Under the pieces are notes generated by a model that worked only from the letters and a program-made list of their open reading frames with translations, was not told where the DNA came from and did not search any database. Below, in pieces: positions 27,208 through 36,189 of a DNA stretch of 64,000 nt; the first letter of the stretch is position 1, and each line of letters opens with the position of its first letter. The DNA is from Actinomycetota bacterium (GTDB lineage: Bacteria > Actinomycetota > Actinomycetes > S36-B12 > FW305-bin1): assembly GCA_004297305.1 (NCBI GenBank), contig SCTR01000009.1, positions 230,591 through 294,590 on the forward strand. Direction: 5' to 3'. Position numbers and translations under genes: made by a program.

Positions 27208-28932
27208 GTGAGTACGTCGGCGGCCTCCCATCTGTCGCCGGCCTTTCCGAGCCGGGCGCCGCGGGGGACAGCCGAACGGTTGCGCGCCTGGCAGGAGGCT
27301 GCGCTGCGCGTGTACCTGGCCCGCGGCCCTCGTGACTTCCTGGCCGTAGCCACGCCGGGCGCCGGGAAGACGACGTACGCGCTGCGGATCGCGGCGGAGC
27401 TGCTCGAGCGGCGCGTGGTCGAACGCGTCACGATCGTGGCGCCCACCGAGCACCTGAAGACCCAGTGGGCGCAGGCGGCGGCACGGGTCGGCATCGCGGT
27501 GGATGCCGGGTTCCGCAACGGCGACGGCGCCGCGGGCGGCGACTTCCAGGGCGTCGTGCTGACGTACGCCGGCGTCGCGGCGAACCCGCTGCTGCACCGG
27601 CGCCGTACCGAGGTGTACCGCACGCTGGTCGTGCTGGACGAGATCCATCACGCCGGGGACGCCCGCTCCTGGGGAGAGGGCATCCGCGAGGCGTTCGAGC
27701 CGGCGACCCGCCGTCTCGGCCTGACCGGGACGCCGTTCCGCAGCGACATCAACCCGATCCCGTTCGTGTCGTACGTCCCCGGTCCCGACGGCGTGCCACG
27801 GTCGGCCGCCGATCACACCTACGGCTACGCCGACGCGCTGCGCGACGGCGTGGTTCGCCCGGTGATGTTCCTGGCGTACGGCGGCAGCATGCGCTGGCGC
27901 ACCAGGGCCGGCGACGTGGTCGCCGCCACGCTCGGGGCCGATCAGGCCGCCGACGTGACGTCGTCGGCGTGGCGTACCGCGCTGGACCCGCGCGGCGAGT
28001 GGGTGCCGTCGGTGCTGCGGGCCGCGGACCGCCGGCTGACCGAGGTCCGTAAGCAGGTACCCGACGCCGGTGGTCTGGTCATCGCCTCGGACAAGGCCAA
28101 GGCGCGCGCCTATGCCCGCATCCTGGCGGAGCTGAGCGGCGAACGGCCGACCGTCGTGCTGTCGGATGAGGCGGAGTCCGGGCGCCGCATCGCCGAGTTC
28201 GCCGCGGGTGGCTCGCGGTGGCTGGTCGCCGTCCGGATGGTCAGCGAGGGCGTCGACATTCCGCGGCTGCTGGTCGGGGTGTACGCGACCAGCGTCGCGA
28301 CGCCGTTGTACTTCGCCCAGGCCGTCGGCCGTTTCGTCCGGGCGCGCCGCCGCGGCGAGACGGCCTCGGTGTTCCTGCCGTCGGTCCCTGTCCTGTTGCA
28401 GCACGCCGCCGAGCTCGAGTTCGAGCGGGACCACGTGCTGGGACGGCCGGCGGCCGCGGAGGCGTCACCGTGGGCGGAGGAGGATGCCCTGCTGGCTCGC
28501 GCGGCCGCCTCGGCGACCACCGCCGACGTGGCCACCGACGAGCTGCCGTTCGAGGCGCTGGAGTCCGACGCCTCGTTCGACCGGGTGCTGTTCGACGGCA
28601 ACGACTTCGGCGCGCACGACGACGTGCTCGGTATCCCGGGGCTGCTCGACGCGGCCGCCGTCACCGCCCTGCTGCGTTCCCGGCAGCCTGCCGCGGCCCC
28701 CGAGGTCGTGGCGCCCCCCACGGCACCGGCGGCGCATCAGGCGGTGCCGGCCTTGCGGCGGGAGCTCAACGACTGCGTGCGCGCCTTCGCCCGCCAGGAC
28801 GGGACCAGCCCGGCGCTGGTCCATGCCGACCTGCGCCGGGTGTGCGGTGGGCCACCCACCGCCCAGGCCACGGCCGAGCAGTTGCAGCAGCGGCTGGACC
28901 GGGTCCGCGGCTGGGCGGTCGGCCGCCGGTAG
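27208..28932 (+). CDS. DEAD/DEAH-box (SF2) helicase
   Basis: 574 residues from GTG. ATPGAGKTT (Lys54) is Walker A, LDEIHH (144-149) is the DExH box, and LGLTGTPFRSD is motif III. The second RecA domain has VRMVSEGVDIPRLLVGVYAT and FAQAVGRFVRARR (motif VI). The C-terminal ~170 residues are an acidic, poorly conserved region followed by a helical end. The pattern matches actinobacterial UvrB/Ssl2-like DNA helicases of unknown role. It follows the DUF3039 gene by 31 nt. Confidence 0.9.
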   Translation: MSTSAASHLSPAFPSRAPRGTAERLRAWQEAALRVYLARGPRDFLAVATPGAGKTTYALRIAAELLERRVVERVTIVAPTEHLKTQWAQAAARVGIAVDAGFRNGDGAAGGDFQGVVLTYAGVAANPLLHRRRTEVYRTLVVLDEIHHAGDARSWGEGIREAFEPATRRLGLTGTPFRSDINPIPFVSYVPGPDGVPRSAADHTYGYADALRDGVVRPVMFLAYGGSMRWRTRAGDVVAATLGADQAADVTSSAWRTALDPRGEWVPSVLRAADRRLTEVRKQVPDAGGLVIASDKAKARAYARILAELSGERPTVVLSDEAESGRRIAEFAAGGSRWLVAVRMVSEGVDIPRLLVGVYATSVATPLYFAQAVGRFVRARRRGETASVFLPSVPVLLQHAAELEFERDHVLGRPAAAEASPWAEEDALLARAAASATTADVATDELPFEALESDASFDRVLFDGNDFGAHDDVLGIPGLLDAAAVTALLRSRQPAAAPEVVAPPTAPAAHQAVPALRRELNDCVRAFARQDGTSPALVHADLRRVCGGPPTAQATAEQLQQRLDRVRGWAVGRR

Positions 28933-28967
28933 GCCGCCGCGGCGTCGAGGTCCCGCCGGCACGTGTC

Positions 28968-28989
28968 GTTCACCTCGGTTTCGCGAGCG
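28968..28989 (+). promoter_or_regulatory. Possible PHO box upstream of phoX-type gene
   Basis: GTTCACCTCGG matches the 11-nt PhoP direct-repeat unit of Streptomyces at 10 of 11 positions. The following 11 bases, tttcgcgagcg, match it only partly. It lies ~85 nt before the phosphatase gene. Confidence 0.35.
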
Positions 28990-29072
28990 GGTCGCGTGGC
29001 GGTGACCGCTCCATTCGCCTGCGGGGCACACGGTCGGACGGTCGCAGTCGTCTCGCCGGAAGGTTCTCTCCG

Positions 29073-30566
29073 ATGGCGCTTTCTCGTCGTCAGCTGCTCG
29101 CTCGAAGCTCGGCCGCCGGAGTCGGCCTGGCCGTGGCCGGTTCGGTGCCCATGCTGGCATCGCCGGCGCTGGCCAGCACCCGCCCGAGCACGGCCGGGCG
29201 CACCGCCGGTCCCCGGCCGTTCCCCCCGCTGGTCGATGACCCGGCCGGCCGGCTGGCGCTGCCTGCCGGGTTCCGCTACCACGTGCTGCGGGCCGCCGGG
29301 GTCGACGACCTGCTCGACGGTGCCGGCAAGAGCCCGGGCTCGCCGGACGGGATGGCCTCGTTCGTGCGGCGCGGCGCGCGATACCTCATCACCAACCACG
29401 AGCTGGAGCCGAAGGAGACGGCGTACGGCGTGCCCCACGTCGCCGGGACCGTCTACGACGCGGGCGCGCCCGACGCGGGCGGATGCACGGTCACCGGCCT
29501 CGACCGCGGCGGCCATGCCTGGGGGCAATGGGTGGGTATCTCCGGCACGGTGAACAACTGCGCCGGCGGCGCGACCCCGTGGGGCACGTGGCTGACCTGC
29601 GAGCAGGACACCGTCCGCGCCGGCGACAGCTGGGAGGGCGACGAGGTCACCGGCTCCGGCACGTACGAGAAGGACCACGGCTTCGTCTTCGAGGTCGTCC
29701 CGGGTGGCCCGGCGTCGCAGGACCCCACGCCCATCAAGGCGTTCGGGCGATTCGCCCACGAGGCTGTGGTCGTTGAGCCGTCTCGCCGGAGGGTGTACCT
29801 GACCGAGGACGCCAGCAAGCCGAACGGGCTCTTCTACCGCTGGAGCGCCCCGGACGGCGTCACGTTGAGCCGGGGCGTCGCGGCACACCTGCGGGCCAGC
29901 AGCGGCCGGCTCGAGGCGATGCAGGTCCGCCTCGACGACGGCAGCGTGCTGCCGGACCTGTCGTACATCACCTCGGCCCAACTCGGTCGGCCGTTCGACG
30001 TGCGCTGGGTGGACGTGCCGGACCGGTTGGCCAAGGACACCCCCACCCGCGAGCAGTTGCTCCCGGGGACCGACGTCACGGCGAGCAAGAAGCTGGAGGG
30101 CCTCTGGGGCGACGAGCGGGGCGTGTACGTCGTGGCCAGCTACGCCTACGCCGAGGCGGACCTGCCCGCGGACGCCACCAAGCACAACGGGCAGGTGTGG
30201 TTCTACGACTACCGCGCCCAGACCCTGACGCTGGTCACCTACTTCCCGCACCAGGCCTCGACCGAGGCGGCCGATCCCGCCGTGCGGTACACCGACCTGT
30301 CCTTCGACGGCCCGGACAACGTCACGGTGACACCGTGGGGCTCGCTGATCCTCGCCGAGGACGGCGTCGGCGCCTCGCACGTGCTGAGTGCGACGCCCGG
30401 CGGCCCGACGTACGCCGTGGCGCGCAACCAGATCGAGGTCGACGGCGAGTTCAGCGAGTTCTGCGGCCCCCACTTCTCCCCGGACGGCACTCACCTGTTC
30501 GTCAACATCCAGGGCCCCGGGCTGACCGTGGCGATCGCCGGCCCCTGGAGCCGCTACCTCGGCTGA
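29073..30566 (+). CDS. Tat-exported PhoX-family phosphatase (DUF839)
   Basis: 497 residues. The N-terminus MALSRRQLLARSSAAGVGLAVAGSV is a twin-arginine signal with an Ala-rich end (ASPALAS). The mature part contains YLITNHELEPKE, TWLTCEQD, FGRFAHEAVVVEPSRRRVYLTEDAS, GLWGDERGVYVVASYA and EFCGPHFSPDGTHLFVNIQGPG. All fit the PhoX/DUF839 propeller that binds calcium and iron and hydrolyses phosphomonoesters outside the cell. gaagg precedes the ATG. A possible PHO box upstream would fit phosphate control. Confidence 0.87.
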   Translation: MALSRRQLLARSSAAGVGLAVAGSVPMLASPALASTRPSTAGRTAGPRPFPPLVDDPAGRLALPAGFRYHVLRAAGVDDLLDGAGKSPGSPDGMASFVRRGARYLITNHELEPKETAYGVPHVAGTVYDAGAPDAGGCTVTGLDRGGHAWGQWVGISGTVNNCAGGATPWGTWLTCEQDTVRAGDSWEGDEVTGSGTYEKDHGFVFEVVPGGPASQDPTPIKAFGRFAHEAVVVEPSRRRVYLTEDASKPNGLFYRWSAPDGVTLSRGVAAHLRASSGRLEAMQVRLDDGSVLPDLSYITSAQLGRPFDVRWVDVPDRLAKDTPTREQLLPGTDVTASKKLEGLWGDERGVYVVASYAYAEADLPADATKHNGQVWFYDYRAQTLTLVTYFPHQASTEAADPAVRYTDLSFDGPDNVTVTPWGSLILAEDGVGASHVLSATPGGPTYAVARNQIEVDGEFSEFCGPHFSPDGTHLFVNIQGPGLTVAIAGPWSRYLG

Positions 30567-30734
30567 GTGCCGGGCAACTGCCGGCGACCCGGCTGATCTG
30601 GTCCGGTTCGGCCCGTCGCGTCGTTCCCCTGCGCGGCGGGCCGATCCCTACAGTGAGGCCGTACGCGGACGCGTACCTGGTGCCCTCGCAGGCCGATGCA
30701 GCGCTGCGGCGGCGGCGACGGAGGTGGCGTTGAC

Positions 30735-31334
30735 ATGACGACAGTGGATCCGGTCTCCGGGATCGACGACGAGCAGGTCCGCAGTGTGTTGGCGGGGTTC
30801 GCCCGCCACTGGGGGCTGGTCCTGTTGCTGGGCTTGGCCACTGCCGTCCTCGGCATCATCTGCGTGGTCTGGCCCAGTTCAACCCTGCTGGTGATCGCCA
30901 TCCTGTTCGGAGCCTGGCTGCTGGTGTCCGGCGTCTTCCAGCTCGTGGCGTCCTTCGACTCCGCCCTGGAGACCGGCGCCCGGGTGTTGCTGGCGATCAT
31001 CGGCGTGCTGTCCATCGTGCTGGGCATCATGTGCTTCCGCAGCCTGGTCACGTCCGTCGAGATCCTCGCGATCTTCATCGGGATCGGTTGGCTGCTGCGA
31101 GGGATCATGCAACTGGTGGCCGGCATCGGCAGCCCCGGTGCGCCGGGTCGTGGCTGGATGATCTTCGGGGGCATCCTGTTGGCGATCGGTGGCGTGGTGA
31201 TCCTGGTGTGGCCCGGCCTGTCGTTGGCCACGCTGGTCTGGGTCGGCGGGATCTGGCTGATCGTTCTCGGGGTATTCGAGATCATCAGTTCCTTCTTCGT
31301 GCGCAAGGCCGCCAAGGAACTGGCTGCCGCGTAG
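30735..31334 (+). CDS. HdeD-family membrane protein (DUF308)
   Basis: 199 residues with six hydrophobic helices in three related pairs, each starting with a pattern like LGIICVVWPSSTLLVIAILFGAWLLVSGVFQL. This triplication is the HdeD/DUF308 signature. The E. coli member is linked to acid resistance; the role here is unknown. The ATG follows ggaggt. The 168 nt upstream hold nothing obvious. Confidence 0.87.
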   Translation: MTTVDPVSGIDDEQVRSVLAGFARHWGLVLLLGLATAVLGIICVVWPSSTLLVIAILFGAWLLVSGVFQLVASFDSALETGARVLLAIIGVLSIVLGIMCFRSLVTSVEILAIFIGIGWLLRGIMQLVAGIGSPGAPGRGWMIFGGILLAIGGVVILVWPGLSLATLVWVGGIWLIVLGVFEIISSFFVRKAAKELAAA

Positions 31335-31575
31335 CCGGTCGGGCGCAGGCGATCACGGGCCGTGTCACGCCCCCAGCCGCTTCCATTCGGGTCGGATAGG
31401 TCAGGGTTGGGTTAAGGGGAACCCAGTTCCGCCGCGAACTGGTATCGCGAGGCCCGGGAGTGGGTAAAGATCGGCCGTGGCGCCCCGCGCGCTAATCCGG
31501 TCCTGGAGCTGGTCGCTTCTCCGGACCAGACCGGACCGGCGTGCCCACCGTCGGGCAGACGACCTGGGAGGTGAG

Positions 31576-32217
31576 ATGCCGGCAGAGACCTCCCAGACCC
31601 TGGACCGAGGACTGCGGGTCCTCGAACTGCTGGCCGAGTCGCCGGACGGGATGACCGTCACCGAGATCGCGGCCGCACTGCACGTCAGCCGGACCGTGGT
31701 CTACCGGCTGGTCGTGACGTTGGAGCAGCACGGCCTGCTGCGGCGCGGCCAGGACGGGCGCTGCCGGTTGGGCATGGCCGTCCTCACTCTTGGCCGGTCG
31801 GTGCAACCCGGCCTGCGCGATGCCGCGCTGCCGGCGCTGCGCCGGTTGGCCGACGTCGTCGGCGCCACGGCGCACCTCACCGTGGTGGACGGGGGAGACG
31901 CGCTGGCTGTCGCGGTGGTCGAGCCGGCCCGCATCGACGTCCCGGCGACGGCCCGCCCGGTCGCCCGGCTCGACCGGGCCTTGGCCGGCCGGGCGGTCAT
32001 GGCCGCGCACGCCACCCGGCGGGCGGTCGGCGACGAGGGCTGGGTGGCCTCGGTCGGTGACCACAACCCCGCAGCGTTCGGCGTGGCGGCGCCGGTCCTC
32101 GGCGTCGCCGGCGTCCAGGCCAGCGTCGGAGTGGTCACCGTCGGCGACGTCGATGCCGGCGCGGTGGGCCCCCGCGTGGTTCGCGCGGCCCAAGAAGTCG
32201 CGCGCGCCCTGCGCTGA
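31576..32217 (+). CDS. IclR-family transcriptional regulator
   Basis: 213 residues. The N-terminal winged helix (LDRGLRVLELLAESPDGMTVTEIAAALHVSRTVVYRLVVTLEQHGLL) spans about 8-60. The effector domain follows but is shorter than the usual ~170 residues. gggaggtgag precedes the ATG. No operon partner is evident; the target may be itself or a distant gene. A 26-nt tandem repeat covers its stop codon. Confidence 0.87.
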   Translation: MPAETSQTLDRGLRVLELLAESPDGMTVTEIAAALHVSRTVVYRLVVTLEQHGLLRRGQDGRCRLGMAVLTLGRSVQPGLRDAALPALRRLADVVGATAHLTVVDGGDALAVAVVEPARIDVPATARPVARLDRALAGRAVMAAHATRRAVGDEGWVASVGDHNPAAFGVAAPVLGVAGVQASVGVVTVGDVDAGAVGPRVVRAAQEVARALR

Positions 32218-32280
32218 GTACCGGCGACGGCGCCCTGCGCTAAATGCCAGCGACGGCGCCGTGCGCTGAGCGCTGGCGCG
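32204..32280 (+). repeat. 26-nt tandem repeat spanning the IclR stop
   Basis: Units at 32204-32229, 32230-32255 and 32256-32280. Each holds a copy of gcgcc.tgcgct(g/a)a, so the final codons and stop are tripled; only the first copy is in the gene. Confidence 0.9.
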
Positions 32281-32354
32281 GCAGGCTGTACCGACCGCCG
32301 GCAACCGCGGCCGCGAGAAGCGGCCGGTGACGTGACAGCTGGAAGACGTGGCGG

Positions 32355-33830
32355 TTAGAAGCAGCCGGTGACGGTGGCCGCCAGCGCGTCCACGGCCCGG
32401 CGGGTCGACAGCGCCGAGTACCGCTCGTTGCGGTTGTTCACCATGATCGAGAAGACCTTCAGCTGGCCGTCGGCGCCCGGCGCGATGCCGGACAGCGCGA
32501 CCACGTCGTGCAAGGTGCCCGTCTTCGCCACGACGATCCCGGCAGCACACCGGCTCGGCTTGGTGGTGTAGCGCCCGTTGCGTGCGGCGAGCGTCCCGGT
32601 CTTGCCGGCGACCGGTAGCGACGGTCCGAAGCCGCTGGCGCCGTAGTACATCGAGGCCAGTTCGGTGCGGGTCGGATCGGCGACCTGGCGCAGCAGGGCC
32701 GCCAGCGTGATAGCCGAGATCCGGTCGTACCGGGACACACCGCTGCCGTCGGCCGCGACCAGCCGGGAGGTCGAGATGCCGTGCTCGCGCAACGTCGCTG
32801 CCGCTGCTGCGGCACTGTTGGCCCAGGTCGGGACCAGCCCGCGGCCGACGGCGACCTGGCGGTAGAGGATCTCGGCGACGTCGTTCTGACTCACCGTGAG
32901 CATCAGCCGCACGGCCTGTTCGACGCTGTGGCCGTCCAGCGCGGCGAGGGACGCCGCGTCAGTGCTGGCGACGGTCCGGCCGGGCGACGTCCCCCCGGAG
33001 AAGCGCACGGTGACGCCCGCCGCCGCGGCCAGCTTGGTGAGCTGGGTGCCGAAGTACGTCGCAGCGCTGCGCCCCGGGTCGGCGCCGGTACGCAGGTCCC
33101 GGCTCAACGCGGACACCGGGGCCACGACGTACGGCACGTAGCCGCGCGACCAGCCGGGGCCGTTGCTGAAGGCCGGGAACAGCGAGTCGTCGAACGACAG
33201 AGTGAACGTCGAGTCGAGGCTCAGGGTTGAACCGGGATCGCGCTGTTTGGCCTCGGCCAGCTTGGCCACCAGGGCCGTGGTGGTGCGCTTGGCCAGCTCC
33301 GTCAGATCCGCCGAGGTCAGCAGCGGGTCGCCCCCGGCGCGCAGCACCACGGCGTCCGGGGTGGCGCCGGAGACCACCGTCGTGGCGAAGCGATGGTCCG
33401 GTCCGAGGACCGACAGGGCATTGAACGCGGTGACCAGCTTCATGTTCGACGCCGGCAGCTTCCCCTGCCGGGCCTGCCGACCGAAGATGATCCGCCCGGA
33501 CTCGGCGTCCTCGACGCGGATGGCGAGGTTCTTGCCCAGGAAGCGTTGCAGGCTGCGGGCCACGCGGCGGTGCCCGATTGCCTTGCCCACCCGTCGTTCG
33601 GCCGCCACGGTGCTGACCAGGGGCAGCTCGCGCCGGGTGCTCGCTGCGGCCGTCGCCGCCAGCGTGAGCGGGGCCAGCCGCGCTGGCGCGGCTAGCGGTA
33701 CTGCCGTCGCCGGGGGTGCTGCGACCGCCGCGCTCGCTCCCGTCGATGCGGTGAGCCCGAGCGCAGCAGTGACTACCAGGGAAGCCGAAACGACCAGGGA
33801 CGTCGCCGGGACGCGGGGGGAGCGTGACAC
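32355..33830 (-). CDS. dacB: D-alanyl-D-alanine carboxypeptidase/endopeptidase (PBP4 type)
   Basis: 491 residues from GTG at 33830. A hydrophobic export segment (SLVVSASLVVTAALGL) is followed by a linker and the S13 peptidase domain. Active-site motifs are SNMK (Ser128, Lys131), SQN in VSQNDVAEILYRQ, and KTG in VAGKTGTLAARNG, so it should be active. It trims or cuts peptidoglycan peptides outside the membrane. GTG at 33839 is an alternative start. The upstream 380 nt hold a tandem repeat and the promoter of the next gene. Confidence 0.9.
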   Translation of the reverse strand: MSRSPRVPATSLVVSASLVVTAALGLTASTGASAAVAAPPATAVPLAAPARLAPLTLAATAAASTRRELPLVSTVAAERRVGKAIGHRRVARSLQRFLGKNLAIRVEDAESGRIIFGRQARQGKLPASNMKLVTAFNALSVLGPDHRFATTVVSGATPDAVVLRAGGDPLLTSADLTELAKRTTTALVAKLAEAKQRDPGSTLSLDSTFTLSFDDSLFPAFSNGPGWSRGYVPYVVAPVSALSRDLRTGADPGRSAATYFGTQLTKLAAAAGVTVRFSGGTSPGRTVASTDAASLAALDGHSVEQAVRLMLTVSQNDVAEILYRQVAVGRGLVPTWANSAAAAAATLREHGISTSRLVAADGSGVSRYDRISAITLAALLRQVADPTRTELASMYYGASGFGPSLPVAGKTGTLAARNGRYTTKPSRCAAGIVVAKTGTLHDVVALSGIAPGADGQLKVFSIMVNNRNERYSALSTRRAVDALAATVTGCF

Positions 33831-34210
33831 GCGGCACACCCTAAGCAGTCCAGGCGGGAGGAAAGCACCGTCGACCCGGTGCCGCAGCCCGAATGGCCGC
33901 GGCGGACCCGCTATGCGGACGAAAGCGACGTTCCGGACGCGCGAAATTGGATCGACGGAACCCGGCGCTGCATTCTGAACCCGCGTCGCGAGGCCGCTGC
34001 GCGGCGGCGCATCGTCCGTTCCTGTTCGTTGCGTAAGCCGTTCGCTGCCCGATCGCTTGTTGTCACTGCCGTTCGTTGCCATTGCCGTTCGTTGCCACTG
34101 CCGTTCGTTGCCACTGCCGCGAGGGCTGACTGGCGCCAGGCCCCGGTGTCGCAGGGTCTGCCGCCATCGCCCCCGCGTTACTCGGCCCCGTGTCGCGAGG
34201 AGACCTGCCC
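33831..34210. promoter_or_regulatory. Divergent region between dacB and GH18 gene
   Basis: 380 nt without a gene. It contains the 16-nt tandem repeat at 34064-34120 and presumably both promoters, although no clear hexamers are seen. Confidence 0.45.
34064..34120. repeat. 16-nt tandem repeat upstream of GH18 gene
   Basis: Three copies of cactgccgttcgttgc (the second with one change) at 34064-34111 and a partial fourth. The period equals that of the repeat before ssrA, though the sequence differs. Confidence 0.9.
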
Positions 34211-36094
34211 ATGCGCCGTTCGCCGACCGAGCTTCAACGTCCCGAGCTGCCGTCCGCCGAGCCCCCGGTGGGCCGGCGGCGCTGGCTGGCCGCGGGCCTG
34301 GTGATCGCCCTGGTCGCCGGCGCCCTGGTCGGGACGACAGCGGTCACCGCGCCGCCGGCGCAGGCGGCGGGCGCTCGCGTGGTGACGGGGTGGCTGCCGT
34401 ACTGGGCCAGTTCGTCGCAGGTCGCGCAGGTCATCGCCAACGCCGATCTGACCAGCGAGATCTCCCCGTTCTGGTACTCCACCCAGCTCAACGGCGCGAC
34501 AGCGGCCTCCGGGACGACCGTCACCGAGAACCCGGTCGCGACCGGGCTGGACGCCACGTTGGCGCAGTTGAAGGCGACCGGCGTGAAGATCGTGCCGTCG
34601 GTGACCGACGGCACGCCGGCGCGGCAGATGGCGGCGGTGCTCGCCGACGACGGGCTGCGCGCTGCGCACGTGCAGCAGCTGGTGGACCTGGCAGTCGCCA
34701 AGGGGTACGACGGCATCGACCTGGACTACGAGAAGTTCGCGTTCAACGACGGCACTGCCACCTGGGCCAGCACGCGGCCGGCGTGGACGCGGTTCATTGC
34801 CGACCTCGCCACGGCGTTGCACGCCAAGGGCAAGATGCTGATCGCCACGGTCCCGCCGACCTACACGGCAACCACCGGGTACTGGGTGTACGACTACGCC
34901 GGCATGGTCGCGGCGGGTGTCGACCGGGTACGGGTGATGGCGTACGACTACTCGTTCAGCGCTCCGGGCCCGATCGCCCCGCTGAACTGGGTGACCAACG
35001 TGGTCGCCTACGCGGTCACCCAGATCCCGTCGTCGAAGCTCCAGATCGGTGCGCCGACCTATGGCTACGACTGGGTCCGGCGGGATACCACCGACCTGGA
35101 CAAGGACGGCAACACCACCGAGCCGATGGTCAAGGGCACCTGCCCGACGAACCGGCCGTCGAGCTGGGACGACAAGCGCGGCATGACCTCCGCGCAGGTC
35201 CCTTCCTACCTGGCCTCGCACGGCCGCACGACCTCCCAGGCGACCTTCGACCCCACCTACCAGGAGTCGCGGGTGCGGTACGCCGATACCTACACCGGGA
35301 CGACGGCCGCCGGCGCGGCGACCAGCTGCAAGGTGTATCGGGAGGTCTGGTACGCCGACGCCCGCTCGCTGGCTGCCCGGGCGGCCCTGGTCACGCAGTA
35401 CAACCTGGCCGGCATCGCGCTATGGACGTTGCACGGCATGGACGCCGCGCAGTGGGGTGTGCTGCGCGGTGTGCAGGCGGACGCCTCGACGCGGGTCGCG
35501 GTGATCGCTGCCAGTGCCGACGTCAGCTACAGCCGCAAGGCGACCGTGGTGGCCTTCGCCACGGCGCTCGGTGACCCGCTGCCTAACCGCAAGGCGCTGC
35601 TGTACTGGTCGCCGGACGGGGTGAACTGGACCAAGGTGGTGACCGGGAGCACCGGGGCCGACGGTCGCGCGGTCTTCACCTACGCGCCCAAGCAGACCGG
35701 CTGGTGGCGGGTCAAGGTGGCCGGCGGTGTGGGCCACGGCCTCGGTGACACCGGCCGCGCCGCGGCGACCGTGGTGCGGGCCAAGGTGAGCGCGACGGTG
35801 AGTTCGCCCCGGCTGCAGGCCACCGCGGCGGCGATCGTGGTGCCGCGCGGCCGCCCGGTCACGATTGCGACCAAGGTCAAGCCCGGCAAGGCGCGCCAGC
35901 AAGTGCAGTTGAAGGTGCTGGCGGGCACGCGATGGGTGTTGCTCAAGAAGACGACGACGTCGGCTTCGGGCAAGGCGACCTTCGTGGTCAAGGGCGGCAA
36001 GGCCGGCCGTACGGCGACCTACCAGGTCGTGGCGAAGCGGACCGCGGTACGGCAGGCCGGCGCGAGCGCCAGCTTCACCGTCGTCGCGCGCTGA
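34211..36094 (+). CDS. Secreted GH18 chitinase-like protein
   Basis: 627 residues; ggag precedes the ATG. A signal peptide with basic head (GRRRWLAAGLVIALVAGALVG) ends near APPAQAAG. The GH18 barrel covers about 57-430 and has YDGIDLDYE at 166-174 with catalytic Glu174, followed by VMAYDYS and a late IALWTLHG. Two C-terminal beta domains (about 435-540 and 545-627) look like Ig-like or sugar-binding modules. Substrate could be chitin or another GlcNAc polymer, including spore-cortex-type peptidoglycan cleaved by some GH18 enzymes. Confidence 0.87.
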   Translation: MRRSPTELQRPELPSAEPPVGRRRWLAAGLVIALVAGALVGTTAVTAPPAQAAGARVVTGWLPYWASSSQVAQVIANADLTSEISPFWYSTQLNGATAASGTTVTENPVATGLDATLAQLKATGVKIVPSVTDGTPARQMAAVLADDGLRAAHVQQLVDLAVAKGYDGIDLDYEKFAFNDGTATWASTRPAWTRFIADLATALHAKGKMLIATVPPTYTATTGYWVYDYAGMVAAGVDRVRVMAYDYSFSAPGPIAPLNWVTNVVAYAVTQIPSSKLQIGAPTYGYDWVRRDTTDLDKDGNTTEPMVKGTCPTNRPSSWDDKRGMTSAQVPSYLASHGRTTSQATFDPTYQESRVRYADTYTGTTAAGAATSCKVYREVWYADARSLAARAALVTQYNLAGIALWTLHGMDAAQWGVLRGVQADASTRVAVIAASADVSYSRKATVVAFATALGDPLPNRKALLYWSPDGVNWTKVVTGSTGADGRAVFTYAPKQTGWWRVKVAGGVGHGLGDTGRAAATVVRAKVSATVSSPRLQATAAAIVVPRGRPVTIATKVKPGKARQQVQLKVLAGTRWVLLKKTTTSASGKATFVVKGGKAGRTATYQVVAKRTAVRQAGASASFTVVAR

Positions 36095-36145
36095 TCGGCC
36101 GGTTCGCGCTCGAACGGGTCGTCGGTCGTCGGGTTTTCGACCGTC

Positions 36146-36189
36146 GGGTCACTGCCGGTCGGTCACTGCCGGTCGTGTCACTGCCGGTC
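36146..36189. repeat. Tandem repeat over the stop of the class V enzyme gene
   Basis: The core gtcactgccggtc occurs at 36148-36160, 36162-36174 and 36177-36189. The last copy contains the stop (36178-36180) and last codons of the minus-strand gene. Confidence 0.88.

Noticed and set aside
27058..30494. Long minus-strand frames opposite the helicase and PhoX genes
   Set aside because: No motif, no ribosome site, and fully covered by conserved plus-strand genes.
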